From: Clostridia bacterium
Lineage (GTDB): Bacteria > Bacillota > Clostridia > Oscillospirales > Acutalibacteraceae
NCBI GenBank assembly: GCA_017481575.1
Contig: JAFUPA010000033.1
Span: 1 to 52,130 of the forward strand
Length of the DNA stretch: 52,130 bases
Reading direction: 5' to 3'
The notes below the pieces were generated by a model that was not told where the DNA came from, made no database searches, and worked only from the letters and a program-made list of their open reading frames with translations. Position numbers and translations under genes: made by a program. This document shows, one piece after another, positions 8,064 through 14,408 of the stretch (the stretch's first letter is position 1; the number at the start of each line of letters is the position of its first letter).

Positions 8064-8498
8064 ATGATGACAGTTACAGAAAAGGCTGCATATCTTAAGG
8101 GTCTTGCAGAGATGGCTCACCTCGATGCTGATAAGGACGAGGTTAAGCTCATCAAGGCTATGGTAGACACAATCGAAGAGATGGCTCTCACAATTGCTGA
8201 CCTTGAGGACGAAATCGCAATGCTCGAAGAGCTTGTTGACGAAATCGACGAGGATCTTGGCGACGTTGAAGAGTATGTTTTTGACGAGGACGATTGCGAC
8301 TGCGATTGTTGTGATGACGATTGCGATTGCTGCTGCGACGACGATTATGTTGAGGTTGAGTGTCCTGCTTGCCACGAGATTATCTGTCTTGACGACAGCA
8401 TTCTCGACGAGGAGACAATTCAGTGCCCCGCTTGCGGCGAAACACTTGAGTTTGAGTTCGATTGCGACTGCGATTGCGATTGCGACGACGAAGACTGA
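8064..8498 (+). CDS. CD1247-type protein with zinc ribbon and Asp/Cys-rich tracts
   Basis: 144 residues. Residues 1-65 form a negatively charged helical coiled-coil-like domain (TEKAAYLKGLAEMA...DLEDEIAMLEELVDEID) resembling the CD1247 N-terminal domain of Clostridia. Residues about 75-95 are an almost pure Asp/Cys tract. Then a zinc-ribbon with two CPAC knuckles (ECPACHEII and QCPACGETL) and a second repeating DC tract at the C-terminus. The protein is very acidic and holds about 20 cysteines, so it probably binds metal. Genes of this type often follow efp in Clostridia; the function is not established. Start chosen at the first of two adjacent ATGs, after GAAAGGATGA. Confidence 0.75.
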   Translation: MMTVTEKAAYLKGLAEMAHLDADKDEVKLIKAMVDTIEEMALTIADLEDEIAMLEELVDEIDEDLGDVEEYVFDEDDCDCDCCDDDCDCCCDDDYVEVECPACHEIICLDDSILDEETIQCPACGETLEFEFDCDCDCDCDDED

Positions 8499-8516
8499 TT
8501 TTTAATTTACCAGATT

Positions 8517-8590
8517 TGTGGCACACTCCGTAAGGACGTGTGCCACAGTTATATTCGCTGTGGCGAGTGATATTGCCGTCGGCAGTTTTT
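8517..8590 (+). promoter_or_regulatory. Multi-hairpin segment before the Nudix gene
   Basis: TGTGGCACAC (8517-8526) pairs with GTGTGCCACA (8538-8547), but GCCACAG (8542-8548) can instead pair with CTGTGGC (8558-8564). A third small hairpin, TGCC-GTC-GGCA, followed by GTTTTT, lies just before the ribosome-binding site. The first hairpin may end the efp transcript despite a weak T run; the competing pairings look like an attenuator. Confidence 0.5.
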
Positions 8591-8605
8591 ATTGGAGAGT
8601 TACAG

Positions 8606-9151
8606 ATGAATCTTGATGAAAAAATCGTTAAGAAAAACTATATTTATAACGGAAAGATAATCAACGTCCGCCGTGACGATGCCGAGCTTCCGAACGGTAA
8701 GCCGTGCATCCGTGAAGTGGTCGAGCATCCGGGCGGAGTCTGCGTTGCCGCATTGACCGACGAGGACGAGCTTCTTTTTGTCCGTCAGTTCCGCTATCCG
8801 TATATGGAGGTTGTTGCGGAGCTTCCTGCAGGTAAGCTTGAAAAAGGGGAGGACCCGTTCGAGAGCGGAAAGCGTGAGCTTGAAGAAGAGGCAGGCTGTG
8901 TTGCTGAAACCTACCGTGACCTTGGCAAGTTTTATCCCACTCCCGGTTATTGCGGGGAGATAATTCACCTTTATGCCGCAAAGGATCTGACTTTCACAAA
9001 GCAGAATCTTGACGAGGACGAGTTTCTCAATGTTGAGCGAATTCCGCTTGAAAAGGCAGTTGAAATGGTGCTTAACAACGAGCTTCGTGACGGCAAAACA
9101 CAGGCGGCAGTGCTGAAAGTGAAACTTCTCAAGGATAAGGGGCTGTGGTGA
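8606..9151 (+). CDS. Nudix hydrolase, ADP-ribose pyrophosphatase type
   Basis: 181 residues. The Nudix box begins at Gly76 and reads G-x5-E-x7-REL-x-EE-x-G, with REL-EEE carrying the Mg-binding glutamates. The upstream AELPAGK and downstream FYPTPGYCGE match the ADP-ribose pyrophosphatase subfamily, which hydrolyses ADP-ribose to AMP and ribose-5-phosphate in the cytosol. ATG 8606 follows GGAGAG; the frame is open back to 8540 without a site. The stop TGA overlaps the ATG of maf by one base, so the two house-cleaning enzymes are translationally coupled. Confidence 0.9.
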   Translation: MNLDEKIVKKNYIYNGKIINVRRDDAELPNGKPCIREVVEHPGGVCVAALTDEDELLFVRQFRYPYMEVVAELPAGKLEKGEDPFESGKRELEEEAGCVAETYRDLGKFYPTPGYCGEIIHLYAAKDLTFTKQNLDEDEFLNVERIPLEKAVEMVLNNELRDGKTQAAVLKVKLLKDKGLW

Positions 9152-9711
9152 TGGCTGATATCATTCTTGCATCTGCTTCACCCAGAAGAAGAGAGCTTCT
9201 CGCCCTTGCAGGCGTTGATTTCAGTGTAAAGGTTGCAGATGTTAACGAGGTTATACCCGAAAATGCAAAGCCTGACGAAGTGGTAATGTCGCTTGCAATG
9301 CAAAAAGCACAGGCTGTTGCAAACGAAAACCCCGACAGCATCGTAATCGGTTCAGATACGGTGGTTGCCCTCGACGGTGAAATTCTCGGTAAGCCGAAGA
9401 GTGAAGAAAATGCGGCGCAAATGCTGACTATGCTTTCGGGCAGAAGTCACACGGTTTATACGGGTGTTGCGATAATTCACGGCGAAAAAACAAAAAACTT
9501 CTGCGAAGCAACAGAGGTTGTTTTTCATAACCTTACCGAAAAAGAAATTTGCAATTACATTGCAACAGGCGAGTGTATGGATAAGGCAGGAGCTTACGGA
9601 ATCCAGGGCAAGGGCTGTGTACTTGTTGAAAAAATCAACGGTGACTACTTCAATGTAGTTGGTCTGCCCGTATCAAAGCTTTACAGAGAATTGAGGGATT
9701 TTAATGTTTAA
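9151..9711 (+). CDS. maf: Maf-family nucleotide pyrophosphatase
   Basis: 186 residues. Maf proteins hydrolyse non-canonical or modified dTTP/UTP/CTP-type nucleotides to monophosphates. The signature is ASASPRRRELL at residues 6-16, followed by SDTVV, LGKP, LSGRSHTVYTGV and DKAGAYGIQG. The start overlaps the Nudix stop as TGATG. The downstream small membrane protein gene starts inside the maf 3' end (8-base overlap), completing a tight three-gene unit. Confidence 0.95.
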   Translation: MADIILASASPRRRELLALAGVDFSVKVADVNEVIPENAKPDEVVMSLAMQKAQAVANENPDSIVIGSDTVVALDGEILGKPKSEENAAQMLTMLSGRSHTVYTGVAIIHGEKTKNFCEATEVVFHNLTEKEICNYIATGECMDKAGAYGIQGKGCVLVEKINGDYFNVVGLPVSKLYRELRDFNV

Positions 9712-9946
9712 ATTAATGAATTTACTTGCAATCGGTGTTACAGATTCTTCAAGCGGATTGACTGCCGAGGAGATTGCTCAGCAGACACAGGAATTGCAGG
9801 ATAAGAAAATCTGGCTTGCAATTCTGATAGTGCTTTTAGTTGTTGAGATAATAGTTGCAGTTGCCATTCCGAGAATTAAAAAGCAGAGAGCCGAAAAAGC
9901 AGAACAAAAAGCAAAACGCAAACCCCGACATTCAAAGAAGAAATAA
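9704..9946 (+). CDS. Small single-pass membrane protein
   Basis: 80 residues. A short N-terminal part, an amphipathic segment (LTAEEIAQQTQELQDKK), one transmembrane helix (about residues 36-55, IWLAILIVLLVVEIIVAVAI) and a strongly basic tail rich in Lys/Arg that should face the cytoplasm. It overlaps maf by 8 bases and is followed by a terminator, so it belongs to the Nudix-maf unit. No family recognised; the translational coupling argues that it is real. Confidence 0.6.
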   Translation: MFKLMNLLAIGVTDSSSGLTAEEIAQQTQELQDKKIWLAILIVLLVVEIIVAVAIPRIKKQRAEKAEQKAKRKPRHSKKK

Positions 9947-9950
9947 AAAA

Positions 9951-9987
9951 CAGAGCTTTGAGTAAAAACTCAAGGCTCTGTTTTTTT
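9951..9987. terminator. Bidirectional terminator between convergent genes
   Basis: CAGAGCTTTGAGT pairs with ACTCAAGGCTCTG around an AAAA loop; T runs follow on both strands. It serves the Nudix-maf operon and the convergent XRE gene, whose stop lies at its edge. Confidence 0.92.
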
Positions 9988-10297
9988 AATTAGAAATCAA
10001 GTCGAGAATAAGTTTTACGGCTTGCTTTTTTTCTTCTGACAAACATTCTATTTTATCGCATAATTCTTTGTCATTTGATTTATCAAAGCCGTTTCCAAAC
10101 ATTATTATCTGTTCTTCGATTTTGAAAATATCCGAAACTTTTTCAATCAGACTAAGGCTTGGTCTGTATGATCCCGTTTCTATCCTGCTTAAATGTTCCG
10201 TAGAAATGTTTAACATTTCTGCAAGCCTTTCTTGCGTTAAACCATTTTCTTTGCGTATACGCTTAATTCTTTGGCCTATTGCTTTGAAATTTATCAT
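9986..10297 (-). CDS. XRE-family transcriptional regulator
   Basis: 103 residues. Residues 5-60 are a Cro/C1-type helix-turn-helix: IGQRIKRIRKENGLTQERLA, then STEHLSRIETGSYRPS, the recognition-helix segment. The short C-terminal half is probably for dimerisation. GTGAGG lies upstream of the ATG. It is divergent from the zinc-ribbon membrane protein gene, and the intergenic region carries a perfect inverted repeat over that gene's -35, so it plausibly controls its neighbour. Base composition is clearly more AT-rich than the flanking operons. Confidence 0.9.
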   Translation of the reverse strand: MINFKAIGQRIKRIRKENGLTQERLAEMLNISTEHLSRIETGSYRPSLSLIEKVSDIFKIEEQIIMFGNGFDKSNDKELCDKIECLSEEKKQAVKLILDLISN

Positions 10298-10359
10298 AAG
10301 CTAAACCTCACAAACAGCAGTTTTGATTTATTTTATCAATATTGTTTCTTGATGTTAAT

Positions 10360-10405
10360 GATTTTAAATATTATTATTGACATTTAAAATCAACAATGAT
10401 ATAAT
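10360..10405 (+). promoter_or_regulatory. Consensus promoter with palindromic operator
   Basis: TTGACA (10377-10382), 17-base spacer, TATAAT (10400-10405): a perfect sigma-A promoter. GATTTTAAAT (10360-10369) and ATTTAAAATC (10382-10391) are perfect inverted 10-mers that bracket the -35, as expected for an operator of the adjacent XRE regulator. Confidence 0.8.
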
Positions 10406-10437
10406 CTTGATAATTTAAAAATAGAGGAGTTTTGAAA

Positions 10438-10980
10438 ATGATTTGTAAAAATTGTGGCAAAGAACTTTCTGCAAACGAAATGTTTTGCTCTGCGTGTGGT
10501 ACGAAAAATTTAGTATTATCACAGCCGGTCACCGAACCTGTTGAAGATGCTGTAATTAAAAAAATTGATTCTGCTCGAGCAGGAAAAACGAAAGCTATAT
10601 CAATGATAGCTGTAGGTGTACTTTTGGCTATTGAGGGTGTAATTTATATGGATATGGGTCATTCGGCATTGGAGTCTTTGGGAAAATTTTTTATATTTTT
10701 AGGTGTAGTTATAAGTGTTTTGTCAGTATATACTTATATGTTATATCAAAAAAGATTTTGTTTAATTAAATCAAATTCTGTTTGTGGTGTTACCTGCGGA
10801 AATATTGATTTGATGAATGAAGATTTTGAATTCAAGTATGATGATGTTGTTTCTGTTCAAAAGAAGAAACTTATGCAAACTATTTGTGTTCAGACAAAAT
10901 ATAAAAAAGTAAATATTTTTCTTCCTAAGAAAGATATGGACTATGTTTATGATATTATTCAGCAGAAAGCAAAAATGTAA
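10438..10980 (+). CDS. Zinc-ribbon membrane protein
   Basis: 180 residues. Residues 1-25 form a zinc ribbon with two knuckles, CKNCG and CSACG. Two transmembrane helices follow (about 52-72 and 84-104), then a cytosolic domain of about 75 residues with FKYDDVVSVQKKK. Such zinc-ribbon/two-helix proteins are common in gut Clostridia but have no assigned function. ATG 10438 follows GAGGAG. It is preceded by a perfect sigma-A promoter carrying a probable operator and lies 59 bases before the lectin gene, possibly in one transcript. The gene is AT-rich relative to its surroundings. Confidence 0.75.
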   Translation: MICKNCGKELSANEMFCSACGTKNLVLSQPVTEPVEDAVIKKIDSARAGKTKAISMIAVGVLLAIEGVIYMDMGHSALESLGKFFIFLGVVISVLSVYTYMLYQKRFCLIKSNSVCGVTCGNIDLMNEDFEFKYDDVVSVQKKKLMQTICVQTKYKKVNIFLPKKDMDYVYDIIQQKAKM

Positions 10981-11039
10981 TATTTAGATGCTGATAGTGT
11001 TCCATTGACTAATGTATTAAGAAAGGAATAGAAATAAGT

Positions 11040-11939
11040 ATGAAAAGAAAAATTGCATTAATTATGTCGATAGTATTGTGTTTATCTATTTTTTTGAGCG
11101 TGACTTCTTTTGCAGCCAAAGAAGTGTCAGTAAAAGAGGGTATTTACACAATAGAGTCATGTTTGAAAGAAGATATGATGTTGGATATTAAAGGCGCTTC
11201 AAAATCTGCTGGTGCTAATGTTCAGTTATATAGGTATAATGGAACAACAGCTCAAATGTATTGGGTTGAAAAGGCTGGTAGTAAATATAGAATTACATCT
11301 GTGAATTCTGGTATGGTATTAGATGTTCAGGGCGGAAATGTAAAGTCAGGTTCAAATGTCCAACAGTACAAATTTGATGACACTAATGCTCAAAAATGGA
11401 AGTTTTATAACGCAGGAAAAAACAAATACTATATTGGTTGTGGGAATTTTGCTTTGGATGTCTGTGGCGGCGGTACACAGAATGGTACGAATGTTCGAAT
11501 TTATAAACCAAATTCTACTGTTTCGCAAGCTTGGAAACTTAACAAAATAGCCACACCTAAAGAAATTGATTCTTTTAGGGCAGACACAGGTTCTGGTAAT
11601 TATTGCATCGTCAGAATATATGATAGTTTAATGTATAAGAGTGGAAAGCAAAAAGCAAAAATAAAATTGAGTACATACAGCCAAAATGGTAAAAAGTCAA
11701 CAAACGGTAAAGTTGTTGTAACGTTAAGAGATATGTCAGGTAAGTATATTTGGAGCGGTGTAAAAAAGGGTGGAGACACAATTAAGTTGGATGATGGTAA
11801 TTATATTTACAAGGTTTATATTTCTAACTATGACTCTGGTGATAATTTTATAGATAACGGCAATGATTTTGTTAATGTTGGTAAGACAGCAGAATTTGGA
11901 ATAACTGCAAAATCGGGTTGTTCATTATATAAAAAATAA
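11040..11939 (+). CDS. Secreted ricin-type beta-trefoil lectin protein
   Basis: 299 residues. Signal peptide 1-25 (KRKIALIMSIVLCLSIFLS, cut after SFA). Residues about 33-175 are a ricin B-like beta-trefoil with three repeats, each showing the pattern L-D-(I/V)-x-G ... N-V-Q-x-(Y/W) ... Q-x-W: MMLDIKG/NVQLYRY/AQMYW, MVLDVQGG/NVQQYKF/AQKWKF and FALDVCGG/NVRIYKP/SQAWKL. The C-terminal 120 residues look like an all-beta domain of unknown type. The protein probably binds carbohydrate outside the cell. AAAGGAA precedes the start. No catalytic domain is recognisable. Confidence 0.82.
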   Translation: MKRKIALIMSIVLCLSIFLSVTSFAAKEVSVKEGIYTIESCLKEDMMLDIKGASKSAGANVQLYRYNGTTAQMYWVEKAGSKYRITSVNSGMVLDVQGGNVKSGSNVQQYKFDDTNAQKWKFYNAGKNKYYIGCGNFALDVCGGGTQNGTNVRIYKPNSTVSQAWKLNKIATPKEIDSFRADTGSGNYCIVRIYDSLMYKSGKQKAKIKLSTYSQNGKKSTNGKVVVTLRDMSGKYIWSGVKKGGDTIKLDDGNYIYKVYISNYDSGDNFIDNGNDFVNVGKTAEFGITAKSGCSLYKK

Positions 11940-11962
11940 GTTGTAAAAACTATGTAAAGATA

Positions 11963-12003
11963 AATAGCAGAAACACAGTTCTTCTTGTGTTTCTGCTATT
12001 TTC
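11963..12003. terminator. Terminator between lectin and phosphatase genes
   Basis: A 15-bp stem (11963-11977 with 11987-12001) with a short loop, followed by T residues; the A run on the other side makes it usable on the minus strand too. Confidence 0.88.
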
Positions 12004-12019
12004 AATTATAACTTTGATT

Positions 12020-12484
12020 TTATGTCATCAAGCCCAATAGTAACTCCTTGCACCCCTCAAGCACGTCACGGTAGGTGATGTCGAAGCTTCTTGTGTACCA
12101 CGGGTCGGCAACATCACCGCCACGGTCGGTGTAATCCATAAGCTTGCGGATTTTACCCTCGGGGTCGCCTCCGAGAATACGGTGCATATTGCGTATGTTT
12201 GCGCTGTCCATTCCTATAAAAAGGTCGTATTTTTCATAATCTTCACGTTTTAACTGAACGGCACGCTTGCCCTCACACGAAATTCCGTGTTTTGCTAGCT
12301 CTGCTTTTGCAGGAGGGTAGACAGGGTTGCCGATACCGTTCCATATCTCCTCCGTGCTTGTGGCAGAGGATTTAATCAGAAAATCCTTTTCTTTGCCTTG
12401 CGCCTTCACAAGGTCTTTGAGAATAAACTCCGCCATCGGCGAACGGCAAATGTTGCCGTGGCAGACGAACATAATTCTAATCAT
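12020..12484 (-). CDS. Low-molecular-weight protein tyrosine phosphatase
   Basis: 154 residues, the standard size. The catalytic P-loop CHGNICRSP near the N-terminus has the C-x5-R-S pattern (nucleophilic Cys, phosphate-binding Arg), and the general acid lies in DPWYT near the C-terminus. These cytosolic enzymes dephosphorylate tyrosine (or arginine) residues and in Firmicutes often affect polysaccharide production. ATG 12484 has AAAGGAAC upstream; the longer frame to 12523 overlaps the preceding gene's stop. It is 35 bases downstream of the GH27 gene and may be co-transcribed, although the functions do not obviously link. Confidence 0.93.
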   Translation of the reverse strand: MIRIMFVCHGNICRSPMAEFILKDLVKAQGKEKDFLIKSSATSTEEIWNGIGNPVYPPAKAELAKHGISCEGKRAVQLKREDYEKYDLFIGMDSANIRNMHRILGGDPEGKIRKLMDYTDRGGDVADPWYTRSFDITYRDVLEGCKELLLGLMT

Positions 12485-12519
12485 ACTTTTTACTGTTCCT
12501 TTTCTGCTATGCGGATTTT

Positions 12520-14217
12520 TCAATCCGCCTTAATTTTGTAAAGCTTAACGCTGTGTGGGTTGAGCTTGGCGGTGTGGGAGCTTTTGATTTCAAATTCCTT
12601 GTCTTCCCAAACGTCATAAACTTCATATTCATCAGCGTTCGGCAGGTCAACAAAGCTTTCCTTGATGATATCCTTTATATTAAATGAAACTTCCATCTCT
12701 TTCGGACATTTGTTAAGAAGGCAGACGGCGATTTCCTTGTTTTCAAGCGGTTTTACCAGCACGTCTGTAAGACCGTTTGTTTTTACTCTGCGGCACTGAA
12801 TTCCTCGCTTGTCCTGATTTATTGCAATTGCCGCCTTGTTGGAGATGATTTTTAAAACCTTGTTGTCGGTGTCTACACTTCCGTCAGGACGGATGAATTC
12901 TCTCAGGTCGTTACCGAGTATCAGCGGTGCGGTGAGCATACACCAGAGCGAAAAATGCGCTCTGTTCTCGTCGTCTGTCAGCTTGCCGTTACCGACCTCA
13001 AGCATATCGGGGTCATTCCAGTTGCCGACACCTGCGTGTTTATAAAGTCGGACGGTCGCTTCGTAAATACCGATTATCGAAACCCACACGGGCTTGATGT
13101 CGGGTGTAGTCCTCCAAAGGTTGCCTGCAGTATGACCCCATATCCACGGCTTGTTCCAGCCCCATTCGCAAATCGAGAAGCAAATCGGCTTTTCTTCTTT
13201 TCCTTCTCTTTCGGCAACAAGCTTTGTCGCACGCTGAAGCTCCTTGCCCATATTGCGGTATTGCTTTGCGGCAGAGTCCATTTTTGAAGCAACGGGATTA
13301 TGGAATTTGAAAGAGTTTTTGCCGGCCTTAAGCTCGACGGTTATCTGATTTCTGCCGTCGTGGGTAAAGCCCTTTGTACCGGGCTCGGTGAGAGTGTAAA
13401 CGTCCGTGTCGTTTATGACGATTTCAAGGTATTTGTCTTTAAGTCCTGCCTTGTGAAGTCCGAGCGTGAGGGTATATGTGCCGTCCTCGTCAATGTCAAC
13501 ATTGTTGAAATACATTGAGCCTCCGCCTGCATCAAGACCGCTTATGTACTTGCCCGTGCCTGCCATTTTTTCATCGGTAAGCAGGATTGCATCACCTCTA
13601 AGCTCGGCATCCTCTGCGTGAAGCGTAATTCCGTCACGGCAGTTAGGCTTTGTGAGTGTAACTGTTGAAATTTCGGGAGCATTTGTCGGAATGGGAATGT
13701 TGTGGCAGAAATCGTATTTGAAATATTCAATTCCCCACTCGGCGAAGGTTTCTGCATCCGTGCGCTCGTGGTAAAGGCTTGACGGCAAATCCTCGCAGGT
13801 GAGGGTGCCGTTAGATGTATAAATGCCGAGCTTCAGCCCGAGTGCATTGACTTTCTCCGCAAGTGCTTTTATTCCGTGCGGAAATGTTGCAAGGTCACCC
13901 TGAAGTCTGCCGTTAGCATCTCTTGCAGAGGACATCCAGCAGTCGTCGATGTTGACATACTGATATCCGCAGTCAGTAAGACCCGACTTCTGCATTGCGT
14001 TTGCAATCTCTTCAATCAGGTTTTCGTTGATGTGGTTTCTGAAAAGATTCCAGCTTGCCCAGCCCATAGGCGGAGTGAGGGCAGTACCGTTGTAAAATCT
14101 GTCCGCACCGTTCAAATGAATCTGTGTTGCCGCCGCAAGCTTTTTAGCCGCACAGACGGGACAGACCTTATTTTTTCGCAAAAATTTTGCTACCGCATTG
14201 TTTTTGATGTCAGCCAT
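12520..14217 (-). CDS. GH27 alpha-galactosidase with inserted beta-sandwich domain
   Basis: 565 residues. After an unusual 45-residue N-terminal extension with CPVC comes the GH27 barrel: TPPMGWASWN (48-57), NIDDCW, then YFKYDFCH with the nucleophile Asp169. Residues about 183-308 interrupt the barrel with a CBM35/CBM6-like beta-sandwich (AEDAELRGDA, GTGKYISGLDAGG, FNNVDIDEDGTYTLTL). The barrel then resumes with SICEWGWNKPW and LWRTTPDI, whose Asp373 corresponds to the acid/base, and GNWNDPDMLEVGN. A beta-rich C-terminal domain closes it. There is no signal peptide, so the enzyme should be cytosolic and hydrolyse alpha-galactosides taken up by the cell. GGGAGG precedes the ATG. It is divergent from a sodium/solute symporter that may import its substrate. 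Confidence 0.9.
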   Translation of the reverse strand: MADIKNNAVAKFLRKNKVCPVCAAKKLAAATQIHLNGADRFYNGTALTPPMGWASWNLFRNHINENLIEEIANAMQKSGLTDCGYQYVNIDDCWMSSARDANGRLQGDLATFPHGIKALAEKVNALGLKLGIYTSNGTLTCEDLPSSLYHERTDAETFAEWGIEYFKYDFCHNIPIPTNAPEISTVTLTKPNCRDGITLHAEDAELRGDAILLTDEKMAGTGKYISGLDAGGGSMYFNNVDIDEDGTYTLTLGLHKAGLKDKYLEIVINDTDVYTLTEPGTKGFTHDGRNQITVELKAGKNSFKFHNPVASKMDSAAKQYRNMGKELQRATKLVAEREGKEEKPICFSICEWGWNKPWIWGHTAGNLWRTTPDIKPVWVSIIGIYEATVRLYKHAGVGNWNDPDMLEVGNGKLTDDENRAHFSLWCMLTAPLILGNDLREFIRPDGSVDTDNKVLKIISNKAAIAINQDKRGIQCRRVKTNGLTDVLVKPLENKEIAVCLLNKCPKEMEVSFNIKDIIKESFVDLPNADEYEVYDVWEDKEFEIKSSHTAKLNPHSVKLYKIKAD

Positions 14218-14318
14218 AATAAAACCTCCCGATGATTTTTTAAAATTGTATCATAATGGAAGAAAAATAACAAGACAGGCGATTTTTAAAGAAAAAAGTA
14301 AAAAAATGTAAAATGCTA

Positions 14319-14373
14319 TTGACTTTAGCGATTAAAAGTGTTAAAGTATTAAAATGAAAGCATTGCGCTTACA
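14319..14373 (+). promoter_or_regulatory. Symporter promoter with dyad operator
   Basis: TTGACT (14319-14324), 17-base spacer, TAAAGT (14342-14347). TGAAAGC-ATTGC-GCTTACA (14355-14373) is a near-perfect dyad at about +1, a typical repressor position. The half-site resembles LacI/CcpA-type operators, but the 5-base centre is wider than a normal cre. Confidence 0.6.
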
Positions 14374-14408
14374 CATTGCAAGTCAATATTTTGAGGAGGT
14401 AAAAATTC

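Noticed and set aside
8275-8490. Repeating GATTGCGACTGC bases as a CRISPR-like or tandem-repeat locus
   Set aside because: They are codons for the Asp/Cys tracts of the small acidic protein, with no spacers.
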